Below are positions 33,828 through 45,050 of a stretch of DNA of 64,000 bases, one piece after another. The translations under genes were made by a program, and so were the position numbers. How positions within the stretch are numbered: position 1 is the stretch's first letter; the number at the start of each line of letters is the position of its first letter. Source of the DNA: Cunninghamella blakesleeana (lineage: Eukaryota > Mucoromycota > Mucoromycetes > Mucorales > Cunninghamellaceae); NCBI GenBank assembly GCA_017871115.1, contig JAFCIZ010000008.1, forward strand, positions 1,054,001 to 1,118,000, given 5' to 3'. The notes beneath the pieces were generated by a model. The model was not told the DNA's origin, ran no database searches, and saw only the letters and a list, made by a program, of their open reading frames with translations.

Positions 33828-36800
33828 ATGGAATATTCAGTACAGCTTAAATCAAAAATCATTTCTAATTTATCAACCAGTGTACCTAATCTTTTTAACG
33901 ATGCTCAAAAACCAAATGCTGTTTTATTAAAACTTTCAGTTGCTTTAAGAAAAATACAAGAAGTAGCTGCATTGAAAGGTCCACCTAAACCTGAAGAAAC
34001 ACAACTTATTGATGAAGATGGAGAAAAGGCTTTTAATACTGAATTTATTAGAAATGTAAATAGAATTTTACCTATACGTAGAAAAGAACCTCATGCTGAT
34101 AGTATTGTACGTTTTATAGCTACTTTTTTACAATATACTCAAAAGCAAGGTACCATTGGGATAATAATATAATAATAAGCGAACTTTTTTTTATATTGAT
34201 ATATATAATACTGTCATCTATCTTTACTAATATATATATAAATTTAGATAAAAAACATTTAAACGAGGATCAAGAAAATGAAGACGAAGACGAAGACGAA
34301 GAAGAAACTATCTCCTCAAGATTTGTACGTGTATTATTATTACATATATTAAAAGGCTATGAAGCTAAAAGTAATTCCGTTCGATTACGATGTTGTCAAA
34401 TTATAGCTCTTAGTATCAGTTGTCTTGGTGAAATAGAGTAAAATAATAATATGGAAATGAAGATATAAATCAAAGCAATGGATAATGAAAGATATGTCAA
34501 TCAACTTTTTATTTATATACTTTATATTTATATATGGTATCTTTAGTGAAGATTTATACCAACAACTTCGATGCTCATTATTTGAAAGAATTAAAGACAA
34601 AGAAAGTTCTGTTCGAATACAAGCAGCAACAGCCCTTTCAAGGCTTCAAAGTGCAGACGATGAACCTGATCCAAAAGATGGTAGAACTATTACACAAAAA
34701 TTAATATGGATTTTGCAATGTGATCCTAGCGCGTAAGTCCTTTGTTTTCTTAAAATAAAAATAAAAAAATGAATAAAGAATAGGATAAGAAATAGAATTT
34801 ATGTTTAATAATAATTATTATATTAATTAATTTTCATTTCATTTTGATGAATTTACTTATATATAGTGAGGTTAGACGTGTTGTTATTTTGAATTTAGAG
34901 CTTACGCCTGAAACAATACCATTTATTATTGAACGTGCTAGAGATGCTGACACAATTAATAGACGAATAGTTTATTCAAAACCATTAGCCGAAATTACTG
35001 ATTTTAGAATGATTCCAAGTACTGAACGTTATAAATTAATCAAATGGGGCTTAACTGATCGTGATTCAGCTGTGAAACGAGCGGCTAAAAAAATGATTGC
35101 AACAGAATGGATCAAACATACTGAATATAATCTTTTAGAGGTAAAAAAAAAAAAAGTTTTCTGTTTAATATGATCAATTAATTTAAGAAATATATGGATA
35201 AATGGTTTCTATTTACATAGTTCTTGGAAAGAATGGATATAATGGATGGCATGGTAGATGATATATCTGAAAAAATGTTAACTGCACTATTAGATTATCA
35301 AAAACGATCAGTGTCGCTTAATTTTGATGGTAAATAAACAAAATATAATAATAATCTTACCAATATTATATTTTATATATAAAAATTAGGATAGAAAGTT
35401 CTAATCTGTATCTATACTTTTTTTTTTTGTTGAATGATGAATAGAACAATACTGGGAAAACCTATCACCTGAAAGTGCGTTTTTAGTTCGTGTATATATT
35501 AAAGTCTTAGTATTAAATGAGGTAAGGAAAATAAGGACAAGAGTATATGAATAAAATGTATATATAGATTAGATGTTTATTTCGATTTAAAAATATTTTA
35601 TTTTATTTATTTTATTTATTTTATTTTCACTAAAAAAGATGGAAGATACTCTAGATAAAATATTACCTGAAGTGACACGACATGCATTTTATATTCAAAA
35701 TTACAATAACTTGTGGCAACAAGCAACTAGTGAAACAGAAGGAGAATATGAATTTATTATGACTCAGTTATTAGGTATTGCTAAACATTTGGATTATGCA
35801 GATGAAGTTGGTCGTCGTAAAATGTATAGTGTTATACGTAAGTTATTACTCTTACTATCATCAATATCAATATTAATATTATCAACAACATTTTTATTAC
35901 CTAATACCAATTCTTATTACTTATAATTTATTCTGTGTTATATGGAATTTATTATTATATATAGGTGAAATTATTTTAACACCTGATCTACCTGATGAAC
36001 ACTTGGCTATGCTTGTGGATATACTTTTCCTTACATCAAAGGATGAATATGATTTTACTAGAATCATGATAGAAGTGATATCTGATATACAAGAACAAGA
36101 AATTAATGAATTGGTAAAAATAAAAATAAAATATATACATTTAAGTATAATGCCCTCACATTTCTAAATAACATTCTTCTTTTTTTATTTTATTTTTAAT
36201 AGGATGAACAAAGCAATGCAAAACGTATGAGATTTGATGATTCATTGGTTAAAGAAGAAATAGAAGATGAGGCAGACCCTCAAATTTTAAAAGTTATGTT
36301 AGCAAAACTTAAATGTTTAAATATTTGTAAATATATGCTTGAACGGTGTACAGAGGTAAATTTGCAAAATACAATATATATATATATATATATATATATG
36401 TATAACAATGTTTATTTGCTTTAACTATTACTATTACTTTTATTTATATATATAAATGTATAGTCATTACAAGATAATTCTACCATTTATGGTGTATTGA
36501 ATCAATTATTAATTCCAGCTATTCAAAGTAGGGAAATTGTACTACGTGAAGAAGGATTGCATTGTCTTGGTCTAGTCTGTCATCTTGATAAGGTAAAATA
36601 TAAAAAGAGATATTATATAATAACGATTATATATTTTAATATATATATATATATATTAAATAATCCTTATTCAATTATTTATTTATTTTTTCTCTGTCTT
36701 TTTTTAGGCACTTGCACTTCATAATATACCCCTTTTTATTCATTGTATACAAAATGGCCATGATGAGTTGAAAAAAAGAGCATTAATGGTAAAAAAAAAA

Positions 36801-37655
36801 AGTTGTAATACATAATGAAATATTGATGACTGTTCTCATCAATTTTCATTTTTTAATTATTATAATAGGTATTTTTCGACATGATCATGAAATATGGGTT
36901 TGATACTATATCTACTAAATTGGAATATGTAATTAATATTAAGAAAAAAATGCGCTTAGTATATGAGAAAGATAGCTTGTATATTTATTTATTTACTTTC
37001 ATTATTATTATATTTAGCCTCGCGAACTATTTGAGTACTGCTTGGACCATGAAAATATAGAAATTCAAACCCTTGCAGCTGAAGGATTGGCCAAACTTAT
37101 GCTTTCAAGAATGTATAAAGATGAAGAAGTAAGTTTATATATTTTTATTTAAAAATTTATAAAACATATTAAACTAATACACTAATATATTAATTTTCAT
37201 ATTGTTTATTTATATATTATTAGACATTAAAATTATTGGTTCTTCTTTATTTTTTCCCTACTACAGTTGATAATAATAAAATACAACAATGCTTATCCTA
37301 CTTTTTCCCTGCCTATTGTCATTCCTTTAGTGAAAATCAAAAATCTATGGCTAAGGTAATAATCATTTTTAACTTATTTTTTAAAAGAATTGAAAAACAA
37401 GAAAAATAGGTATCTAATACTAATCTATAATTATATTTTTTTTATTTAATTATTTTAGATTGTTATGCCAGCTTTAACAGAGCTCATTGAAACTTATTTA
37501 GACTTGAAGGAAGGAGAAAAAATGGTATCACCTCAACTTATTGCAGAAATGCTTTGTGATTGGACAGATCCGCGTCGAGTTGTCAAGTAAAGGATGAATA
37601 AATATAAGCCTAAAAAATAGATGATTTCAATATTAAATATTAAATATTAAATATT

Positions 37656-37686
<31 letters not shown>

Positions 37687-38450
37687 TCTCTTTACATAGA
37701 CATCAAGACCCTACCATTAATGAAATTGATAATACAGTTCAAGGAGATATAGCAATTAGTATTTTAACTGTACTTCATAACTGCCCTAAATCTAATGATG
37801 GTAATTGCAATACATAGAGAAGACAAAAAGATATTTAAATATAGAAAAAAAAAGAATGTAGAGTATGATTAAATATTGTATATTCATTCACTATCTATCT
37901 ATCTATTTATTTATTTATAGTATTACGTAAATCAATGGTTCATATATTTTCAAGGCTTTATCTTCAAGAATTAGATCAAGAAACTATTAAAAAAATAATA
38001 AATAACTCTGAAAGAGTTAATAAGGTAAATGATTATTAATTACAAGATATATATACTTCATTCAATAAATGCATTAATTTTTAATTTTTCTTTTTTTTTT
38101 TTCAGGAACGTCCTATTATTGAACCAGCGTATAGAAATAGCTTCCAAAAAACCATCAAAAATTTATCTAAACTTTATCCTGAACAAGAAACAGTAACGCC
38201 AACTGCAAGTAGTAGTAGTAGTAGCACAAGTAATATTAATAATACATCTGTAAAACCTAAGAAATCTCAAAGAAAATCAAAAAAAATTGCTGATGAAAAT
38301 AGTAGCAGTAGTGAAGATGAACAAACAAATCAAAAAAATGAAACAAAGGAAAAAAATGATGATGATAATATGGATACCAATGATGACAATGATAATAATG
38401 TTGATGATGACGGGGATGATGAAGTTGATGATGATGATATTAGTGAATAA
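33828..38450 (+). CDS. YCG1: Condensin complex subunit 3 (CAP-G / YCG1 / Cnd3)
   Basis: Eighteen exons join in frame to about 949 residues: 33828-34149, 34248-34437, 34547-34732, 34867-35140, 35221-35329, 35445-35521, 35639-35837, 35965-36113, 36203-36355, 36464-36592, 36708-36788, 36869-36928, 37018-37128, 37224-37355, 37459-37586, 37700-37800, 37921-38024, 38106-38450. This is the HEAT-repeat condensin subunit that, with the kleisin, clamps DNA during mitotic chromosome folding. HEAT blocks include FVRVLLLHILKGYEAKSNSV, ERIKDKESSVRIQAATALSR, DRDSAVKRAAKKMI and LREEGLHCLGLVCHL. The Cnd3 domain follows, with LFFPTT-like LYFFPTTVDNNKIQQCLSYF and HSFSENQKSMAKI. The tail is Ser- then Asp-rich (YPEQET to DDDDISE). 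The yeast protein is about 1030 residues. Confidence 0.93.
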
Positions 38451-38794
38451 GATACTTATTAAACACAAACAATAAACTATCAATTTTTAATCATAATATC
38501 AATAATATTAATTAAAATATAGCAATAAATTATATGAATATATATATATAAAGAACAGTACTAAATGATCAATGTGAAAATGATATCTTGAACTAATATT
38601 TCAACATCTTTTATTGAAAATACAATATACAACAGATTGCACAAAAAGCGGAATTTAAATAATTTTCCCCTTATTCGTGCTTTTTTTCTTTTTCGCTATC
38701 TTTTTTCTCTCCTTTACTTTAATTTTTTATATATATTTATATAAATATATAATATTCGTTTTTTTCTTCTTATTATTATTATTAATTTATTTTA
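38451..38794. other. Intergenic, no gene seen
   Basis: Short spacer between two same-strand genes. The last 100 bp have CT/T-rich runs that form the probable PIL1 promoter. Confidence 0.6.
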
Positions 38795-39293
38795 ATGATG
38801 AATTTTAAAGATCTTCAGTTTTCACTTGGAAAATTAAGTAGTGATGTCAAGACACATATAGCTAAAAAGAATCCACTTCATAAACAAGATACAAAAACAC
38901 TCAGTTTATGGATATTCCACGAAAGAAACGATCTCGCGACTATGAAAACTTTAGCTTATCGAAAAGGGGAAACAAATAAAAGCTTTAAAGAATGGATTCT
39001 TCATTCTCATGAAGCTTGGAATGAGTATGATGAATTAACTGATCTTCAGGTTAGATGATAATAATAATAACAACAATAATAATAAAGAGCTTCATACTAA
39101 ATATAACATTATAAAATAAGCTCAAGAAATAAGAAATAGGTCGGATTTAGTTTAAAAAAATAGTAATTCTATTTTAAAATTAACAAAAAAAGGCATAATT
39201 TTTTTTTCTTTTTAGGATATTGGTGATAAATTGGCAACATTATTAGACAAACAAGCAGAAATTGAAAAACAATATGCTGGTAATAGACAAATA

Positions 39294-39342
<49 letters not shown>

Positions 39343-40737
39343 GAAAAACTAAAAAAATACCTTTGAATTTTTTTTTTCTGCTCTACTATGTACAAATATT
39401 TACATTTACTCACAGCACGTTATCAACAATATAGACACGCTATTAAATCCATTAGGGAACGTGAAGAACAACTATGCGATATTAGAGAAAAACGACGCAC
39501 TTTACAATCAAGATTAGCTCACTTGGAAAAAACCAACCCTACATCACCTAAACGACAAGAAATTGAAGCAGAATTAGTTATATTGGATAAAGAAACACAA
39601 TATTCAGAATTAGAACTTAGCGACTTTAAGCGTTTTGTCCTTAAAGAAGCTTTTTATATTCGATTTAATGCTATGGTGGAATATGCTGATAAATTAAAAA
39701 TGATTGCTGGTTTTGGAAAATATATTGTTGATCTTTTAGATGTTGAACCTACTGTTTTTCCTACTACAACAACTGAACAAGCGCCATCTTCACCTTCTTC
39801 TACATCAATAAATACTACTAATACTACTAATTCTAATAATACAACAAATAGTACTATGAATCGACAACAACAAGAACCAATTTTAAGAAAACAATATACT
39901 GGGGAATCGCAAACTTCGCTTATATTAAACGATTGCTTATTAGCTTTGGATGAATGGAAACCAGTAGAAGAAGACGAACGCCCTACATTAGCTAATCAAG
40001 CCATTCATGACGCTTTACACGATGATGATGCTATGTTATTATCTGAAGAAGATATACAATATTACCGTAAACAAGGATTAGGTAGTCTTTATTTTTCTTC
40101 TTCAAACGAAAAGTCAATGATACAAAATTACAATAGCAATAATAATACTCTGACAAAAACTGCAACGTCTACTGTACCTAAATCACAAGAAGCTTTATTG
40201 GATCGTATGAATCAACCATCACCTCTACCACCACCTCCAGCTTATTCCGCAACAACCACTACTAGCTTACCTTCACAAGATCAAAAGAAATCGTCACCTA
40301 TTACAGCTTCATTAGGATCAAAAATAACATCAGCTATCAATAAAGACAACAATAAGGATAATACAGAAAAAAACAAAGTAGCAAAGAACGAAAAATTGGA
40401 TCTACCACAAAATAAAAAAATTGGAGGTATGGTAGCTAGCAGTACAACTACAACTACAAAAACAGCCCATCAAAATATAAAGCAATCTCAAAAAATTAAC
40501 AATAATAATAAAAATGAAAATAATGATCATGATAACTTGAATCAAAACGAATCACCATCGCCGTCTTCATCATCAAATGGTGTACAACGGTCTATAAGTG
40601 TATATAAACCCGATTTAAAGGATGATTACCCATTAATGGATTACTATCTTATTTATCGTAATAATCCGGTACCTTCTAATAATCCTAGATCCTATACTGA
40701 TTTCCAACAACAATATTTACAATATCAAAAAAAATAA
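38795..40737 (+). CDS. PIL1: Eisosome BAR-domain protein, PIL1/LSP1 family
   Basis: Three exons (38795-39049, 39216-39279, 39416-40737) give 546 residues. PIL1/LSP1 proteins polymerise under the plasma membrane and shape eisosome furrows. The BAR domain is seen as LSLWIFHERNDLATMKTLAYRK, EWNEYDELTDLQDIGDKLATLLD-type helix, ARYQQYRHAIKSIREREEQL, LAHLEKTNPTSPKRQEIEAEL and RFNAMVEYADKLKMIAGFGK; single blocks are shown here and the first, of 22 residues, is best read as LSLWIFHERNDL plus TMKTLAYRK. About 300 extra residues follow, rich in Asn, Ser, Thr and Pro, with PSPLPPPPAYS and a C-terminal MDYYLIYRNNPVP. Yeast PIL1 is 339 residues, so the tail is unusual. Exon 1 uses a GTTAGA donor. An AAT repeat lies in intron 2. 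Confidence 0.88.
39298..39342. repeat. AAT microsatellite in PIL1 intron 2
   Basis: About 14 AAT units in the intron between exons 2 and 3 (39280-39415). It adds a third intron-borne AAT/ATT tract to those in ATP1 and the WNK-type gene. Confidence 0.85.
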
Positions 40738-41558
40738 CAATCAGCTTAAAAAGGAATACAATATTGGTATATCTTCAACTTAGTAAATATACACACACAC
40801 ATATATATATAGTAGTTTTTATTTTCTGTATTAGTTAATATTTATTTAAAAAAAATTGTAGTATGTATGAATAAAGTTCAAACGAATAAAAAAATAACGA
40901 TAACAATAGTAATAATTAATCTCTTACATATTTTGTTTCGATACCACTTTTACTACTAAACTTATGTTATATTAACTTTTATATATCATCATTTTTTTTA
41001 AAGTTGAAAAAATGACGTTTTTAAATATCAAGGGGTGCATACATCTTGGAAAAAAAAAAAAAAATTAATTTTTTTTTAATTTTTTTTCTTTTTATTATAT
41101 ACTAATTCATATGATAAACTTCTTTTCAAATAAATTGGAAGCTTAAATGTGTTTCTGATATATATATTATGCTATAAATTTTATTATAAAAAATCAAAAG
41201 AAAAAAAAGGAAGGAGAGGGAATATGAATAGCGCCTTTATATTTATATATTGATTCAAGGAGATAATCTGCAGTACGGGGAAATCTAACTTTAATATTAT
41301 TCAGCTTAAACATTTTCTTGGTTTTTTACTGCTACGACATTTTATTTTTTAAATTTGTTTAATTCTTTCTCTTTCTTTCTCTTCCTCATAACTTTTTATT
41401 TTTATTTTATTGAAATCATTAACTGTCATTAGTTTGTAAAGTATTAATATTTATTTTTTTAGAGTACTTTGTTGTATAAGTTTTTTTTACATAGTTCTCA
41501 CATAAATTAAACTATATTATTTATTAGTCGTATCAAAATACATATAAAAAATTGCAAA
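40738..41558. other. Intergenic, no gene seen
   Basis: Spacer between PIL1 and a small secreted protein gene. It contains poly-A/T runs and, at 41427-41448, a sequence closely resembling one at 51880-51901 (see findings). Confidence 0.6.
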
Positions 41559-41825
41559 ATGAAATATTTGTGTTTGCTAGTAATTTGTTTTTTAATCAAT
41601 ATAACTCAAGGATTCGAATGTCCAAAAAATTACACTCCAAACTATTCTGAAAGCTGTTTGATAGGCTGTACAGATGATGCTGGAAAAACAGATTTCTTCC
41701 CTTCCAAAACTGTTCCAGTTGCTCCCGATGATGACTGCAATAAATGTACTAGTTCTCAGTATAGTTATCCTGATCGCACTACATGTTTAGGATCCAAATT
41801 ATGTACATTGATGTCATGTTCTTGA
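41559..41825 (+). CDS. Small secreted cysteine-containing protein
   Basis: I do not recognise the family. The single-exon frame encodes 88 residues. It starts with a signal peptide (MKYLCLLVICFLINITQG), with likely cleavage after ITQG, and leaves a mature part of about 70 residues with eight Cys: ECPKN, ESCLIGC, DDDCNKC, TTCLG, KLCTLMSCS. An even Cys number suggests disulfide bonds in a secreted protein. A strong ATG context (aaaATG) and a stop followed by AT-rich DNA support a real gene. Such proteins in fungi include candidate effectors and wall-associated proteins, but no function can be assigned. No intron is apparent. Confidence 0.7.
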   Translation: MKYLCLLVICFLINITQGFECPKNYTPNYSESCLIGCTDDAGKTDFFPSKTVPVAPDDDCNKCTSSQYSYPDRTTCLGSKLCTLMSCS

Positions 41826-42934
41826 TTTATAAAAAAATGAAAATATATCAATATTTAAATTAAAATAAATAACTAAAAGATTTTCTTCCTAAATAAAATA
41901 ATAAAAGTTTAATTTATTTCTATCTAATAATGACTACCATTTTATGACTATCAAATTTTACCAAATATTATTGTATAAAGTAGTATAAAATAAAAAGAAA
42001 AAAAGAAAAAAAAATGAATATTTTTGTGTACTTGCCTCTCTGAAAATCTCAAAAATGTTAACTTTTTAAAAACTCCCTATTGAGTATATAAATAAAGAGA
42101 ATGATGATTTATAAAAAGTTAATTTAACATAAACCTTTATTGAAATAAATCAGATGCTTAGGTGCACTTTCAGTGTACATACTCTTATTAATTTTATTAT
42201 AGGAAATAAAAGAAAAGTGCAGTTAAAAAAAAGGGGGAGGTAACAAAATGGTGAAGTTGGTTATTCTATAACTAATTTTATTAGTATCAATTTTATTACT
42301 ATTATAATTATTACTATTATTATTGAAACTAATTAAAATAAACTGAACATATATATATATTAATATTTTTATTGCGTACTACTTATTATAATTGTTTTTT
42401 GCAAAATGATCTGCATTTCAAAATATATCATTATGGTGGAAAATTAAATATATATATACATGTTCACACATTTTCCCCTGTATAACGCTGTAGCCTGACC
42501 TTTTAAACTCGTTCATTTTTTTATTTTATTTTATTTTATTTTACTCTCTCTTATAATAATTTTATAAAATCTTTCTAAACTTAACATTTTCACCATTTAA
42601 AAAACGATAATGAATTAATTATTAACTTCATTTAGTTTCTATTATTATTTATTATTTTATTTTTAAATATATATATATATAATGGAATTTTTATCTTAAG
42701 TAGCCTCATATTGATATATGTTTTAACTATTTTTAAATATTAACAACATAAAACAATATTGAATATTATATATATACAATGCATTATAAATAATTTGAAA
42801 TTAAATTGATAAAAAAAATAAATAAGTATATAGCATATACATTTATTAATAGTAGAAAACAAAAATGTTAAAAAAGATGAAAATAGAAAATCACAGCCAA
42901 TAACTTCCAAGACCAAGGAGTAACCATGCTAGTA
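41826..42934. other. Intergenic, no gene seen
   Basis: First part of a 3.2-kb gene-free stretch. AT-rich, with a TTTTA-type run near 42517-42543. No coding or RNA gene is recognised. Confidence 0.5.
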
Positions 42935-43033
42935 TTATTCCGTGCCCCCCACCATCTAGAAATTGAGCTCAAGGAACAATCGATAGGAGTGTTGCGAGGA
43001 TTTCTGCCCTCTAGGTGCCTCTTCAGGAGATAA
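42935..43033. repeat. 99-bp element, copy 1
   Basis: This block starts TTATTCCGTGCCCCCCAC and ends GAGATAA. It is far richer in G and C than anything nearby. A second copy of the same length lies 183 bp downstream with only three differences. It has no open frame of note and no recognised RNA family. Confidence 0.85.
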
Positions 43034-43117
43034 TACCAGCTCCAACCTATAAATATTTAAATATATATAAAGACAAGAATTTTAAAAAAAAACCTTACCT
43101 AGCAAAAAATAAATATT

Positions 43118-43216
43118 TTATTCCGTGCCCCCCACTATCTAGAAATTGAACTCAAGGAACAATCGATAGGAGTGTTGCGAGGATTTCTGCCCTCTAGGTG
43201 CCTCTTGAGGAGATAA
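43118..43216. repeat. 99-bp element, copy 2
   Basis: Direct repeat of the element at 42935-43033. The three differences are C to T in CACCATC, G to A in TTGAGCTC and C to G in CTTCAGG. The 84 bp between copies is unrelated AT-rich DNA. Confidence 0.85.
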
Positions 43217-45050
43217 AATAAATATCCTTCATGAAGTCATTTTCCAATAGTAAAATTAAAGAGAAAGAGAAAGAAAAAGAAAACGGAGAAAAAAAGAAAC
43301 TTTTTCTCATATATTTTAAAATAAGTTTCGAATTTTGCATCCTGCCCAATGAGTTTCAGTTAAAAAGATAACTCACTCCCAATTACTCTTTTTCATATGT
43401 TTATATTTTTTTTTCTTTCCCCAATAATTTATACTAGCTAAATTCAACAGACAAAAATTCATATCTCTTTACGGCTTTTACACAAATAAATAAAGCTAAT
43501 AAAGCTACGAAAACCTTTTAAAAAATCCTTAATAATGAATATAAAACTACAGCAGTTGTATGATCAAACAAACTTGATGGTTCTTGAAGGAATGGCTAGG
43601 ATTTTAATTTAATATACCCACTCTTTATTTTACATTATTCATTATTTTTTTTTTCTCTGTATTTTGCCTCAGCCTAGCTCTCACTTTATTCAGGTAATTC
43701 TTGCCATTCAAAAATCGAAAAAAAAAAAAAAAAATTGAAACAAAGCAATTGATTGAAAGTAACCAAAGATTCTAGATATTTATAAATATATTTTGGAAAT
43801 CTTGATAGTTAGCAATAAACAGCAACGATATTTACTACATATACAGCAATAGTAATTCAATATCAAACCTTCTAAGGTATGTACTGACAAAGAACAATAT
43901 GAACCAGAAAAAAATTTATCCCAAAATAAATGGTGAATGATACCCTAACAATAAACTACAATATAATAATATTATAAAATAATGTTTGAAAATTATAATA
44001 TTATCAGAACAAAAAGGGAAAAATCGCCTTCAGTATTATTAAACAGAATGGAAAGTATAACCGAACTTGTTGATTATATTGAAGAAATTATAATTAAAAT
44101 ACTATCATAAACATTAAAGTCTGTGCATCATATCACCATGTATTGGTGAGAACAACAAGGAACCCAATGGGCTATTTTAGCAAGTATTTTTAGCTAATAC
44201 CATAAAAAGTACTGGAGTACTATATAAAAAAAACATCAAACCAACCACATAGTTTATGTTATCCAGCTTGTATAACATATTTTAAACAATACAGTTGATA
44301 TATAAAAAGAAAAAAGAATATGATTAATTCCAGTAATGATATGAGAGGCACATAGTAAAAAGGCATATATGTTTTGTAAATAGATTACATGATTTTAAAA
44401 AAAGAAACTATTGAAGCTCCTGGTTTATTAAATTGTTATGCACAAGAAATATATAAATTTTACAAATATATCATATATAAAGAAGACAATAAAAATTGGG
44501 TTGGTGTCAATCTATACTAAACAATTTAAAAGGTATTTAACTGAATAGACAATCATCGTCATCATCAGAACTATCATCATTACTCTTTTTCTGTCAAATC
44601 AAGCCAAATATTTTCTATCAAAATGAAATGTCATTCAATCAAAAATTTTATCAGTTTATTAAAAGAGGTTGATAATTCAGTAGGCATCTTTGTACTAAAA
44701 GTCATTGTTTAGGCGACAAATCACTTATTGCTACTTGATAATATTGATGAGATTGAATGAATAATAAACTCAAAAGGCCAGTTTTTTTTTTTAAAAAAAA
44801 AAAAGACCGTGAATGATTGTTTATTATGATATATATATTTTTTTTGTATTTTAATTTATTTAATTATAAAAATATAGAAAAATATACGTAACTACCTAAA
44901 CATTAAAAAATAAAATTAGTTCTATAAAAAAAATATATAAGCTATATGTGAAACTACAGTGAAGATAAAAAAAAAAAGATGCATAACATCTAAATTTATG
45001 GCATAATACAAAAGATTCTAAACGTCCATTTTCCATTATTATTATTATTA
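43217..45050. other. Gene-free region with faint relics
   Basis: No intact gene is seen. Between about 43900 and 44700 short plus-strand stretches read like decayed coding sequence broken by many stops, for example around 44040-44100 and 44400-44520. The family cannot be named. The last 280 bp are the 3' flank of HID1. Confidence 0.45.

Noticed and set aside
42935..43216. CRISPR-like repeat
   Set aside because: There are only two copies of 99 bp with an 84-bp gap in a eukaryotic genome; this is a direct duplicate, not an array.
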